A stretch of DNA of 64,000 nucleotides from Lysinibacillus agricola (GCF_016638705.1 NZ_CP067341.1:623501-687500); one strand, 5' to 3'; shown: positions 1-8,100, counted from the stretch's first letter. The notes: generated from the sequence alone by a model not told the origin. Translations and numbers: made by a program.

Positions 1-41
1 AATTTAAGTTTATTAATCTTGATAAGAAGAAGGTGAAATGA
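1..41 (+). CDS. 3' end of an upstream phage tail gene (partial)
   Basis: The third frame is open from the window edge to a TGA at 39-41 and ends in a lysine-rich tail (INLDKKKVK). The TGA overlaps the ATG of the next gene in an ATGA arrangement, as at two other junctions of this operon. In PBSX-type phages the gene before the hub is a LysM-type tail protein (XkdP), but too little is visible to assign one. Confidence 0.35.
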   Translation, partial: FKFINLDKKKVK

Positions 42-1018
42 TGGCTCATGAATTATGGTTGATTAAGGGTGGTACCAAGACGAATATAACACCAATGATA
101 GGCACTTTAACCTGGCGTAGTAACATGGCGGAATTAGGGGATGAACTTAATTTTAGCATTGCTTTCAATGATACAAATTACTTTCCAGTGAATCCGTGCG
201 ACATAGGCGATATGGTTGTTTTGCTTAACAATGGAAAAGAAATCACGCGTGCTATTATTGTGGACGAGGTAAAGAGTGGGACTGCTCCAATTGCATACAT
301 TGGATTTGATTATGCCTTTTATCTAAATAAATCCACAGCTGTATATCAATTTAAAAAGCTATCTGCAGACGCCTGTATTAAGAAGCTGGCAAAAGACTTC
401 AATATTCCAATTGGTAAGATCACATCTATTCCTAAACCAATATCACAAATTTATAACGATAAAAAAGTAAGTGATATTATTAAAGACATTTTAGAGACTG
501 CAGAAAAATCGTTAGGCGTGAAATATTTAATGGAAATGCGCCAGGGCAAACTATACATTGAAAAGCGAAGTAATGTAGTGGTAACAGGTACATTTCAACT
601 TTATGAAGGTGGTACAAAGTACGACAATCATTCAGCTATTATGAATCCATCTAAAAGACGCAGCATCGTGGACATGGCCAACACAATTCAGGTTGTAGGC
701 AACAATGATAAAGTTGTTTTAACAAAATCGGATAATAAAATGGTTGAGAAATATGGTCGAATTACTAAAGTAGTTAATCTAGATCAGAATGAGAAGAAAA
801 GTGCTAAACAGATTGCTGAAAATGAATTAAAGCAGTTTTCCAAAATTATCGAGGAAAACGAAGTTGAATTAATGGGCGATGATAATTTTAGAGCTGGCCG
901 ACTATTTAAATTAGAGGAGCCAGTAACAGGCATTAAGGGTACATTTTTGATCAAAGATGTATTACACACGATAAGTAAAGGAATTCACACGATGAAACCG
1001 AGTTTTGAGGTGAAGTAA
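38..1018 (+). CDS. phage tail hub protein, XkdQ/YqbQ-like
   Basis: A 326-residue protein of the XkdQ/YqbQ family, the hub that links the tail tube to the baseplate in contractile-tailed phages (related in role to T4 gp27). It opens with a beta-rich region (ELWLIKGG, then TWRSNMAELGDEL), has a central segment with YEGGTKYDNHSAI and ends in a basic beta domain. The length is normal for the family. ATG at 38 overlaps the preceding TGA; ATG at 41 has a better distance (7 nt) from the AGAAGG ribosome site and is an equally good start. First of a run of touching tail genes. The family call rests on recognised pattern and gene order. Confidence 0.8.
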   Translation: MMAHELWLIKGGTKTNITPMIGTLTWRSNMAELGDELNFSIAFNDTNYFPVNPCDIGDMVVLLNNGKEITRAIIVDEVKSGTAPIAYIGFDYAFYLNKSTAVYQFKKLSADACIKKLAKDFNIPIGKITSIPKPISQIYNDKKVSDIIKDILETAEKSLGVKYLMEMRQGKLYIEKRSNVVVTGTFQLYEGGTKYDNHSAIMNPSKRRSIVDMANTIQVVGNNDKVVLTKSDNKMVEKYGRITKVVNLDQNEKKSAKQIAENELKQFSKIIEENEVELMGDDNFRAGRLFKLEEPVTGIKGTFLIKDVLHTISKGIHTMKPSFEVK

Positions 1019-1300
1019 ATGGATCCAATAACTGAACTGGCCCTGATAATTAAAGGTGGCCAAGATGGTACAAATGCAAGCACTTCAAAATCTATGACAA
1101 CTGGAAAAGTAATTTTGCCTCCACCTGTGGCTTTAATACAGCTAAATGATACGATTGATTTAGACAATGAACAACTTATATTTACCGAAACAGTTGTTAC
1201 CAAAGGCTTAATTAACGGTGATGAAGTTATTTTAATACCGACAGCTGATGAACAACAGTATTTTGTAATCGATAAGGCGGTGAAGTTTGATGTTACCTAA
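1019..1300 (+). CDS. DUF2577 phage protein (XkdR/YqbR-like)
   Basis: A small 93-residue protein in the position occupied by XkdR/YqbR (DUF2577) between hub and DUF2634 protein in PBSX-like tails. It begins directly after the hub stop codon with no gap. A central hydrophobic beta segment precedes GDEVILIPTADEQQYFVIDKAV, a typical C-terminal beta-strand motif of this family. The molecular role is not known; a baseplate accessory role is inferred from position. Confidence 0.75.
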   Translation: MDPITELALIIKGGQDGTNASTSKSMTTGKVILPPPVALIQLNDTIDLDNEQLIFTETVVTKGLINGDEVILIPTADEQQYFVIDKAVKFDVT

Positions 1301-1736
1301 GATTGCAGAACTTGAATTTAATACACAGGACATTGAAACAGACTTGCCGCCACTTGGTAAGTCTTTTTTATATGACTTTGATAAAGGGGATTTTGTGATA
1401 CGTAACGGAAAGATGGTTGCAATTCACGGTCTTGAAACATTGAAGCAATGGATCTTAAAAGTTTTAAAGACTGAGCGCTTTCGTTTCAGGATTTATAAAG
1501 ATATTCCTTATGGTGTCACAATTGCTGATTTAATAGGTTCTAGCTTGCCACGTGCATTTGTCGAGGCAGAAATTAAACGAGAAGTAACAGCTTCATTGAT
1601 GGAACATACACACATTCAGGATGTCCAGGAGTGGCAATTTGAGCGTGATGGTAAATGGATGAGGATCAAATTTAGAGTCGTTACTGTAGAAGGGGCATTT
1701 GATATTGATGAACAGTTAAAGGAGGTGGCTGCTTAA
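1290..1736 (+). CDS. DUF2634 baseplate protein (XkdS/YqbS-like)
   Basis: A 148-residue homologue of XkdS, equivalent to the gp25/W lysozyme-like baseplate wedge protein (DUF2634). Supporting segments are GKSFLYDFDKGDF near the N terminus, then GLETLKQWILKVLKTERF and RFRIYKDIPYG. It overlaps the end of the previous gene by 11 nt. The start chosen is ATG 1290 with AAGGCGG 9 nt upstream; a TTG at 1287 is in frame but worse placed. It is followed directly by the baseplate J gene, the usual order. Confidence 0.8.
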   Translation: MLPKIAELEFNTQDIETDLPPLGKSFLYDFDKGDFVIRNGKMVAIHGLETLKQWILKVLKTERFRFRIYKDIPYGVTIADLIGSSLPRAFVEAEIKREVTASLMEHTHIQDVQEWQFERDGKWMRIKFRVVTVEGAFDIDEQLKEVAA

Positions 1737-1737
1737 A

Positions 1738-2778
1738 GTGGAAGATGAAAAACTCATTCATGATCGTATGATGTTAGGTATTAATGACGAGTACGACAAG
1801 GCAAAAGGCGAATTTATTTATGATGCAACAAAACCTGCAGCTGTAGAGTTTGCAAATCAGCAAAAGAAGATTGCAGAAGTACAAGATAAATTAGATGTCG
1901 AAAAGTTAACAGGTGATGAATTAACACGTACCGTATATCAACGAACGGGGCAAAGTCGAAAGTTGGCCACACAAGCGACAACGACTGTCATTGTATCGGG
2001 TGCAGCTGGAACAATTGTTAAGACTGGCGAATTAGTTGGCACAGATACAATTTTATATTCCGTAATTGAGGAAGCAACACTTAATGAAAGTGGATTAGGA
2101 CATGTTCGAATACAGTGTAACGAGTTTGGCCAAATAGGAAACGTGCCAGCCAATACAATCAAAAACTTTCCTGTGTCAATTCCTGGCTTAATCAATGTGT
2201 ACAACCCTGATTCTGTTGTGGATGGATATGACGAGGAAACAGATGATGATTTACGCCAACGGTATTACGATAAGTTACAACGTCCAGGTAAATCAGGAAA
2301 TGAATATCATTACCGTGAATGGGCCTTAGAGGTTACAGGTACAGGAGATGCAAAAATATTTAAACGCTACAACGGCCCATTATCAATGAAAGTGGTTGTG
2401 ATCGATGCGAATAAACTACCTGCACCGAATGAATTAGTGGAAGATGTGAGGGATCACATTGAGGTAGAAATGCCATTTGGTGTTGAGGATTTGCTTGTAA
2501 TGTCTGCAGTTGCACTAAAGCTTAATTTAAAAGTTTCCTTAACATTAATGCCTGGCTACACTGAGGAAATTGTTATAAACAATATTAAAAAGAATATTAC
2601 TACGCAATTAAAAGAAATAGCCTTCAAATCCTCTTTCGTTAGTTATGCAAAGATTGGGGCGCTTGTTATCGAAAGTAGTGGTGTTTTAGATTATCAGGAT
2701 CTACTCATTAATGATTCCACAGCAAATGTTGTTATTCCTGATGATGCGGTGGCACTTATGGGAGGTGTAAATGAATGA
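1738..2778 (+). CDS. baseplate J / gp47-like protein (XkdT)
   Basis: A 346-residue baseplate wedge protein of the J/gp47 family (XkdT). Typical features are the N-terminal TRTVYQRTGQSRKLATQATTTV, the GTDTILYSVIEE beta domain, DEETDDDLRQRYY followed by PGKSGNEYHYREWALEV, and a C-terminal domain of alternating strands and helices. It starts with GTG at 1738 behind AAGGAGG and ends in an ATGA overlap with the next gene, suggesting translational coupling. Confidence 0.9.
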   Translation: MEDEKLIHDRMMLGINDEYDKAKGEFIYDATKPAAVEFANQQKKIAEVQDKLDVEKLTGDELTRTVYQRTGQSRKLATQATTTVIVSGAAGTIVKTGELVGTDTILYSVIEEATLNESGLGHVRIQCNEFGQIGNVPANTIKNFPVSIPGLINVYNPDSVVDGYDEETDDDLRQRYYDKLQRPGKSGNEYHYREWALEVTGTGDAKIFKRYNGPLSMKVVVIDANKLPAPNELVEDVRDHIEVEMPFGVEDLLVMSAVALKLNLKVSLTLMPGYTEEIVINNIKKNITTQLKEIAFKSSFVSYAKIGALVIESSGVLDYQDLLINDSTANVVIPDDAVALMGGVNE

Positions 2779-3122
2779 ATCACATGACAGTCTATTTAAA
2801 AGATAAGGTTCTAACTGACAATTTAAGGACAGCGACAGTATATGGTGCGTTGTTTAACGGTGACACAGAGGTGAATGCAGCAAGCTACTCGCGTCAATCT
2901 GCAGGCTTTACAGTACCAACAGATGGCCAAACATCGAATAACGCTGATATTTTATTCCCCATTGCTGCAGAGTCCTGGGGAGATATTTCACACATCGGCA
3001 TTTTTGACGCAAAAACAGGAGGTAATTTGCTGTTTAAATCGCAAGCAGAATTTACAAAGAACATCGATGTGTCCAGCCAATACAAGATCCCTAAAAACTA
3101 TCTAATTGTCCGATTGAAGTAG
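2775..3122 (+). CDS. small tail or fibre-associated phage protein
   Basis: A 115-residue protein with the pattern of short phage tail proteins that contain YGALFNG, SYSRQ and WGDISHIGIFDA (an L-F-x...Y-x-R-Q...W-G...I-G-I-x-D-A pattern). Such proteins lie beside tail fibres in many Gram-positive phages and are probably beta-sandwich adaptor or fibre-cap domains. ATG 2775 overlaps the previous TGA and has GGAGG 9 nt upstream. No family number can be given from sequence alone. Confidence 0.65.
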   Translation: MNHMTVYLKDKVLTDNLRTATVYGALFNGDTEVNAASYSRQSAGFTVPTDGQTSNNADILFPIAAESWGDISHIGIFDAKTGGNLLFKSQAEFTKNIDVSSQYKIPKNYLIVRLK

Positions 3123-3132
3123 GTGATTAACT

Positions 3133-3954
3133 ATGCACGCATTATCACAAACAGAATGGGGACAAGTTTCAGTCTTTACCTGGGGAGAGCTATCAGCGCA
3201 CCAATGGGAATGTTTTAGATTAGCATTAATGATAACCGAAACAGAACTGCAGGCACAGGGCGTAACTGTAGCAACGTCAGGCACTTCACAAAATGAAGTC
3301 ATAACAGAGCTACAAACGCAAGGTGTCAAAGTAGTTCAGTCGCCTATTATCATGCAAACACAAACTGAAATGATTACAAGTATAGTTGTTTCCACAAAAG
3401 ACTATTTAACAGATATGGTAAAACATTTACCGCTGTATGAGCGCAAATCAACTGTTTTTAGGGCTATTTTAAGTTCTGAGGATAAAGAGTTCCGGAACAC
3501 TGAACAACAGCTTGAAATAGTGGATAGAAACCTTTTTGTGGACACAGCTATTGAAGCTTTGCCAATTTACGAACGTGATCTTGGTATTAAACCAAATAGC
3601 TCATTACGCTATGACCAACGCAGAGAGCAAATTAATTCACGAAGTCGAGCAAGCTTTGACCAAACAACAAAAGAAACAATTAAGTTAGTTGCAGCTGCTT
3701 ACAGTAATGGAGATGTTGAGGTAAATTCAACGGATACGCCAGGTGTATATGAGATTAAATTTATTGGTACAAAGGGCATTCCAAATAATATGAGTGGTCT
3801 TATGCAAGCGATTGATATTATTGTTCCAGCCCATTTGCAGTTTAACTATGTATATACTTTCAACACTTGGGGCTTTGTAAGTGAGCGCACGTGGGAAGAT
3901 GTAAGCAAAATAACTTGGAACGATATAAGAATATGGGATGGGGTGAGCAAATGA
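3133..3954 (+). CDS. DUF2313 (YmfQ/XkdU-like) tail protein with tryptophan motifs at both ends
   Basis: A 273-residue protein. The centre (about residues 90-250, from VKHLPLYERKSTVFRAIL to IIVPAHLQFNYVYTFNTW) matches the YmfQ/XkdU family, which sits between baseplate J and the tail fibre. Short tryptophan-rich motifs of the form TW-x2-V-S-x3-TW occur near the N terminus (WGQVSVFTWGEL) and repeatedly at the C terminus (TWGFVSERTWEDVSKITW). The N-terminal 90 residues are longer than expected for the family. It ends in an ATGA overlap with the fibre gene. Confidence 0.75.
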   Translation: MHALSQTEWGQVSVFTWGELSAHQWECFRLALMITETELQAQGVTVATSGTSQNEVITELQTQGVKVVQSPIIMQTQTEMITSIVVSTKDYLTDMVKHLPLYERKSTVFRAILSSEDKEFRNTEQQLEIVDRNLFVDTAIEALPIYERDLGIKPNSSLRYDQRREQINSRSRASFDQTTKETIKLVAAAYSNGDVEVNSTDTPGVYEIKFIGTKGIPNNMSGLMQAIDIIVPAHLQFNYVYTFNTWGFVSERTWEDVSKITWNDIRIWDGVSK

Positions 3955-5600
3955 AATATACACCAAATTTAAATTTAAAGAAGCCTGATTTAATTGAGAA
4001 TGTTTTAATAACAGACTTAAACGAAAACATGGACGTGTTGGACACTGCAGTCAGTGAATTACAAGAAGGTGCAACTTCGATTCCTGATTTAGAAACAAAT
4101 GATAAGACGTTGGCGGGGGCGATTAATGAGCTTAAACAAACGGTAAGTGATGTTCAAACAAATGCCAAAGAGTATACGGATCAACAACTTACTGAGCATA
4201 AGGTTGATTATGTGAAGCATCCTGCTATTGCTACCACAAAGCTAACTGGCGTTACGTATATAGTGGAACTTAACCCCGCACCTACTGGATATATAAATAA
4301 CATGGGATTGGTTCTAACTATCGACGCCAGTTGTGCATCTGAATATTTAATTCAGATTAAAGGTACAGGCGTCAACAAAGTCGTTTATACTAGCAAGATG
4401 AAACAAGCAAAAAATGCAATTGCAGGGTCTATATTAACTCTTAGATATAGCGCGGATAAAGGGGCTTTTATCTTACAGGGTGATGGGGGGTCTGGTAACG
4501 CACAACCGCAACATGTGCGAAAAGGTTACACATTTACAAATGACGAAGGCGAACAAACAGGGAATTTAGTTGCTTATGGTGTGGGTGAGACAATAAAGGC
4601 ACGGTCATTAGTCGATAGCGACTATATACAAACTAACGTTGCCGAAAGAATAACTGGCGGAGGCTTCTTTGCCACATCAGAAGTCGCAACCATCAATGGA
4701 GTCGAGTACGGCTTTTCTTATTACGGAACTACTAGGGATAGTAAGATTTATTGTTGGGAAGTACTGACAGGTAAGTTGGTCTACCAAAGGGCTTCGGCGT
4801 ACCAGTATAAAGGTCGCGTGGTTGTTGTTGGCGACAAACTTTATATGGGCTATGAAGATTACGACGGTGTGATAGGTTACGGTTGTGGATTAGAAGTAAT
4901 AAACGCATTGACAGGTCAGCGTATAAGCTACGAAAAAGCCATAGGGTCTTACAATATGAGTTATGTTAATGATATTTGTCTATACAATCTCAACAGCACG
5001 CCATTCGTACTAGTGTACGGCTATATAGGTACTATATATTTAATCGCAAAATACAGTATAGATGGTAAATTTATAGAAATGAGCAGTAACGTTGGGGCGC
5101 AATTCAACGATGTATTGCCTCTTTGGATACAGACTGCAGGTTCTACTATTTACCTAGCTAGTACTGACTGTATATACGCGTTTACATTCGCTTATCAATT
5201 TATAGCCAAAACGTCACCGTTCGGAGCTTATTCGCTAGGAGGCATAGCACCGAACCACCTCGGCGGTTTGTCAGTCTTGCATAGATTAGGCGTTTTAACT
5301 CATTATTCGACGTCATTAGCTATAGTAAACTCCATACCTGGGATAGTTCAAGATGGTACAGGTCTAGCAATGAAAGGTGAGTATTTTGCTTACTCGACTG
5401 ACACTCTTATAGTGTTATTTAGGGCTACTAACAACGGAACTTCCTACAGTCTGGAAGCCCAAAAGGTGTTCAGGACTAATTACACTGTTGGTTATCCAAT
5501 AAAATGTTTAGGTTTTTCAGAAAATGCATTCGTCGCACCTGTCTACAATCTATTGATGAATCCACCAGTATTTTCAAGAACACTAAAAGTTAAATACTAA
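3951..5600 (+). CDS. tail fibre / receptor-binding protein with propeller-like C terminus
   Basis: A 549-residue fibre. The start is ATG 3951 in the ATGA overlap, giving MKYTPNLNLKKPD, a common fibre N terminus. Residues about 15-75 form a short coiled coil (NENMDVLDTAVSELQE, INELKQTVSDVQTNAKEY). Residues about 85-165 look like a beta shaft domain. From about residue 215 the protein carries PQQ- or WD-like blade motifs (IYCWEVLTGKLVYQ, GLEVINALTGQRISYEKA, IYAFTFAYQFIAKT), suggesting a beta-propeller receptor-binding head. Codon choice in the C-terminal half differs somewhat from its neighbours, which fits fibre-tip exchange. The fold is an inference. Confidence 0.75.
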   Translation: MKYTPNLNLKKPDLIENVLITDLNENMDVLDTAVSELQEGATSIPDLETNDKTLAGAINELKQTVSDVQTNAKEYTDQQLTEHKVDYVKHPAIATTKLTGVTYIVELNPAPTGYINNMGLVLTIDASCASEYLIQIKGTGVNKVVYTSKMKQAKNAIAGSILTLRYSADKGAFILQGDGGSGNAQPQHVRKGYTFTNDEGEQTGNLVAYGVGETIKARSLVDSDYIQTNVAERITGGGFFATSEVATINGVEYGFSYYGTTRDSKIYCWEVLTGKLVYQRASAYQYKGRVVVVGDKLYMGYEDYDGVIGYGCGLEVINALTGQRISYEKAIGSYNMSYVNDICLYNLNSTPFVLVYGYIGTIYLIAKYSIDGKFIEMSSNVGAQFNDVLPLWIQTAGSTIYLASTDCIYAFTFAYQFIAKTSPFGAYSLGGIAPNHLGGLSVLHRLGVLTHYSTSLAIVNSIPGIVQDGTGLAMKGEYFAYSTDTLIVLFRATNNGTSYSLEAQKVFRTNYTVGYPIKCLGFSENAFVAPVYNLLMNPPVFSRTLKVKY

Positions 5601-5613
5601 AGGAGATATAAAC

Positions 5614-6021
5614 ATGGGAAAAGTATTTTTATTTCTAGAAAAAACAGACGAGCCAAATGTAAAGCGTATTGCTTCATACCACCACGCACCAGAGTTGTTA
5701 ACAGAGGAAGAATTAAAACTAGGTATTCTAGTGGACGAAGTGCCACAAGCTGAAAATATCCCTGATAAACGCGCCGAGTTGTTTTATAACACGGATACCC
5801 AGGAACTATTTTACAAATATTTCGACGTAGAGTTACCGCCTATGTCACCAGAACAACTAATTAAAGACTTGCAAAAAGAGCTAAACGCTGTAAAAGCAGA
5901 AAATAAAACGTTAATGTTGGCATTGGCTGAATCAGCAGAGGCACAGCAACAAGACAAAATAGAAAATCAATTAGCTATTGCGGAATTGGCAGAATTAATA
6001 GCAACTAAGGAGGTTTTATAA
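5614..6021 (+). CDS. phage protein of unknown function with C-terminal coiled coil
   Basis: A 135-residue acidic protein behind a good AAGGAG site. The N-terminal 75 residues contain a beta-rich segment (ELFYNTDTQELFYKYFDVELPP) seen in small phage proteins downstream of fibres (XkdW-like position). Residues about 80-130 form a coiled coil (KDLQKELNAVKAENKTLMLALAE). It ends in a TAATG overlap with the next small gene. Possibly a fibre assembly factor, by position only. Confidence 0.6.
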   Translation: MGKVFLFLEKTDEPNVKRIASYHHAPELLTEEELKLGILVDEVPQAENIPDKRAELFYNTDTQELFYKYFDVELPPMSPEQLIKDLQKELNAVKAENKTLMLALAESAEAQQQDKIENQLAIAELAELIATKEVL

Positions 6022-6131
6022 TGGCTAAATTATATTGGGATTTAATCAAATTAACACTAAGAACGATTGACCAAGTGCCATTATTATGGCGTGAAGATGT
6101 AAAAACATTACTCAATAACGAAAACAAGTAA
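6021..6131 (+). CDS. CD1375/XkdX-like 36-residue phage protein
   Basis: A 36-residue protein (MAKLYWDLIKLTLRTIDQVP, then a short helix ending NNENK) matching the tiny CD1375-type phage proteins (pattern MAK-x-Y-x2-LI-x4-TID-x-VP-x2-W-R-E-x-V) found just before holin genes. Its start overlaps the previous stop as TAATG, with AAGGAGG upstream. The role is unknown. Confidence 0.8.
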   Translation: MAKLYWDLIKLTLRTIDQVPLLWREDVKTLLNNENK

Positions 6132-6160
6132 ACGCAGCATAAGCTAGCGTTATTTTTTAT

Positions 6161-6190
6161 GCCTTCCACAGATGATTGTGGAGGGCTTTT
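6161..6190 (+). terminator. rho-independent terminator after the tail genes
   Basis: GCCTTCCACA, a 6-nt loop and TGTGGAGGGC form a near-perfect stem followed by TTTT. It separates the tail operon from the lysis genes and would set the ratio between them. Confidence 0.75.
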
Positions 6191-6224
6191 ATTATACAAA
6201 AAACCAAAATGAAGGATGAGGAAA

Positions 6225-6617
6225 ATGAGTATGATTGAATGGTTACAACGTTTTTTGGAATCAGATAGTTCAAAGTTAATTTATATTTTAGCGTTAATTT
6301 TAAGTGCCAACATGATTGATTTCACAATTGGTTGGCTCAACGCTAAGTTTAATAAAAAAGTAAAGTTTAGTAGTGCGAAAGCGATTTTTGGTATTGCTCG
6401 TAAATTAGTGTTGTTTATCGTACTTGTGTATGCAATTCCTGTAGCACTTCTTATGCCAGCACCATTAGGAATTAGCGCATTGTATGTATTGTATATGGGC
6501 TATTTATTTAGCGAGATTAATTCAATTCTTAATCATTTTAAATTGACGGATGATGACAAGAGTATGGATCCATTCATTGAGTTTTTCAAAGGCTTAATGC
6601 GTCGAGAGGGGAAGTGA
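6225..6617 (+). CDS. phage holin, toxin secretion/phage lysis family
   Basis: A 130-residue membrane protein with hydrophobic helices near residues 17-35 (LIYILALILSANMIDFTIGW), 55-75 (KLVLFIVLVYAIPVALLM) and 75-95, and a charged C terminus. It matches the phage_holin_4_1 family, which opens the membrane for the endolysin. Start chosen at ATG 6225, with AAGGA 8 nt upstream; ATGs at 6216 and 6231 are also in frame, so a dual start is possible. The endolysin begins 4 nt after its stop. Confidence 0.85.
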   Translation: MSMIEWLQRFLESDSSKLIYILALILSANMIDFTIGWLNAKFNKKVKFSSAKAIFGIARKLVLFIVLVYAIPVALLMPAPLGISALYVLYMGYLFSEINSILNHFKLTDDDKSMDPFIEFFKGLMRREGK

Positions 6618-6621
6618 GGAA

Positions 6622-7335
6622 ATGACTTATGCTATCGAAAAACGTTTGATGTCAGGATTGCCAAACTATGCTTTGGAAGCTATTAAATATGTTATTGCTC
6701 ATGAGTCAGGCAATCCGAACAATTGTGGTCCAAATGCATTAGAAAATGAAATAACAAATATGAATCGAAATAAAGCAAAGGCATTCACCTCACATTGGGT
6801 AGGTGGTGGCGGTCGCATTGTTCAAATTGCACCAGTTAATCGTGTACAGTACGGTTGTGGACCTAAAGGCAATCCACTTAGCTATGCACAAGTAGAATTA
6901 GCGCGTACAGCTGACAAAGAACAGTTCAAGAAGGATTATGCGGCTTATATTTGGTTGTTACGCAAGCTTGCAAAAGATGCTGGGATTCCTGTTATTTTAG
7001 ATGGAACAGGCAACGGTATTAAATCACATCGATGGATTACACATAATTTAGGAGGCACTACTCATGTAGATCCGTATTCGTATTTGCAGAGTATGGGAAT
7101 TTCAGAAGAACAATTCAAGCTAGACATTAAAAACGGCTTAGATAAACCAACAGAAAAGGATGATGATAAAATGCAATTTACAAACGAGACAACTAAAGCT
7201 GCAGTACGTGACCACATTAAACAAGCAGTTGATAAAAAGCTGATTGATAAGTCATGGCTAGATAAATTCGACAATGGAACAATGACTACAGGTGACTATG
7301 AAGGCTTGAAACTTATCATTGCACAGCGTAGTTAG
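6622..7335 (+). CDS. endolysin, N-acetylmuramoyl-L-alanine amidase (Amidase_2) with C-terminal binding domain
   Basis: A 237-residue lytic enzyme. Residues about 15-160 form an Amidase_2 zinc domain: the YVIAHES start, the central KGNPLSYAQVELA and the late histidines in KSHRWITHNLGGTTHVDP fit the zinc ligands and catalytic region. A linker rich in K, D and E follows, then a roughly 54-residue C-terminal domain (MQFTNETTKAAVRDHIKQAV...). It cleaves the amide bond between muramic acid and the stem peptide. An AAAAGGA site 10 nt before an in-frame ATG at 7171 could yield the C-terminal domain as a separate product. Confidence 0.88.
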   Translation: MTYAIEKRLMSGLPNYALEAIKYVIAHESGNPNNCGPNALENEITNMNRNKAKAFTSHWVGGGGRIVQIAPVNRVQYGCGPKGNPLSYAQVELARTADKEQFKKDYAAYIWLLRKLAKDAGIPVILDGTGNGIKSHRWITHNLGGTTHVDPYSYLQSMGISEEQFKLDIKNGLDKPTEKDDDKMQFTNETTKAAVRDHIKQAVDKKLIDKSWLDKFDNGTMTTGDYEGLKLIIAQRS

Positions 7336-7344
7336 GAATAGCAA

Positions 7345-7387
7345 AGACCAGGCGCTCAATTGAAAGTGAGTACCTGGTCTTTTTTTG
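7345..7387 (+). terminator. terminator after the lysis genes
   Basis: AGACCAGG and CCTGGTCT form a stem extended by CTCA/TGAG, followed by seven T. It ends the late operon and lies against the 3' end of the convergent small genes. Confidence 0.85.
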
Positions 7388-7388
7388 T

Positions 7389-7640
7389 TTATTCGTCATA
7401 TGGTCTGTATTTAGCATGCAATTCTTTTGCTGCTTCTTTTCTAGCTTCCACATCTTCACGTAAAAACATTCTATCTCTTGGTAACTCTTTGATAGGAACT
7501 AACTTTCCACGCTTTACAAGTGAATTTAATGATTGCCTAGAAATTTGCAATTCCTCCAACACTTCTGATGATGTTAAGATTTCAGTTTGAACTAATTTAA
7601 TAAAATCTTCTTTGCTATTGAAAGAGTAGTTTTTCGACAT
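7389..7640 (-). CDS. small helix-turn-helix protein
   Basis: An 83-residue protein whose middle (LTSSEVLEELQISRQSLNSL, then VKRGKLVPIKELPRDRMFLREDV) matches the excisionase/MerR-like HTH_17 fold used by phage excisionases and small regulators. Start chosen at ATG 7640, with TAGGTGG upstream on the reverse strand; a longer upstream extension has no ribosome site. Whether it is an excisionase cannot be told without an integrase nearby. Confidence 0.7.
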   Translation of the reverse strand: MSKNYSFNSKEDFIKLVQTEILTSSEVLEELQISRQSLNSLVKRGKLVPIKELPRDRMFLREDVEARKEAAKELHAKYRPYDE

Positions 7641-7663
7641 TGTATTATACCACCTAATATTTA

Positions 7664-7744
7664 TTATTTTCTTCTCATTATAACAACTGTTATACCAATA
7701 ACTACTAGTGCTGCAACTATGAGAATTGAAGTTAAGATCATCAT
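7664..7744 (-). CDS. 26-residue hydrophobic membrane peptide
   Basis: A short frame with AAGAAGGTG upstream encodes a 26-residue peptide, nearly all hydrophobic (ILTSILIVAALVVIGITVVI) and ending RRK: a single membrane helix with a positive tail. It lies between two other small reverse-strand phage genes. Size and composition resemble type I toxins and small prophage membrane peptides, but no family is recognised. Confidence 0.5.
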   Translation of the reverse strand: MMILTSILIVAALVVIGITVVIMRRK

Positions 7745-7810
7745 ATGACACACCTTCTTTCTTGATGTTTTTGTTTGTATCTCAATTTAAAATGTTCTAT
7801 AGTTAGGGTA

Positions 7811-7850
7811 GAAGGCTAAGGGGGTCAGCCTTAACCTTCTTTTTAAAAAC
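7811..7850 (+). terminator. forward-strand hairpin with T-run between reverse-strand small genes
   Basis: AGAAGG-C-TAAGG and CCTTA-A-CCTTCT form a stem with one mismatch followed by TTTTT on the + strand only. All nearby genes are on the other strand, so it suggests a forward non-coding transcript across 7650-7850. A second hairpin, CTACTTC-TTT-GAAGTAG with TTTTTT, lies at 7863-7885. Confidence 0.55.
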
Positions 7851-7862
7851 TTTTGTTGGGCG

Positions 7863-7976
7863 CTACTTCTTTGAAGTAGTGTCTTTTTTGTTGTTCTTAA
7901 TCACTATCTGTAAGTTAATCAGTGTGATTATTAAGTTGATGAACGCGGTTAGTGCAACTACTCTTTCAATCTCCAT
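7863..7976 (-). CDS. holin-like small membrane protein, possible type I toxin
   Basis: A 37-residue peptide: a short charged N terminus (MEIER), one hydrophobic helix of about 20 residues (VVALTAFINLIITLINLQIV) and a lysine-rich tail. It has AAAGGGGGT upstream and a well-spaced promoter at 8003-8031. The layout resembles the 'putative holin-like toxin' family (TxpA/BsrG-like) of Bacillus prophages. Toxicity is an inference. Confidence 0.6.
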   Translation of the reverse strand: MEIERVVALTAFINLIITLINLQIVIKNNKKDTTSKK

Positions 7977-8002
7977 TTTTCTTACCCCCTTTCTATACTC
8001 TT

Positions 8003-8031
8003 ATTATAGCATAACTACATACTTAAGTAAA
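8003..8031 (-). promoter_or_regulatory. sigma-A type promoter for the holin-like peptide
   Basis: On the reverse strand, TTTACT, a 17-nt spacer and a perfect TATAAT lie 26 nt before the ATG at 7976. This is one of the best vegetative promoter matches in the window. Confidence 0.65.
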
Positions 8032-8100
8032 TAGATGTTGATGATTTATTTTCCTATTATGCTAAAATATTTCAATAAAAAAGCCACTCAAATGAGTGAC

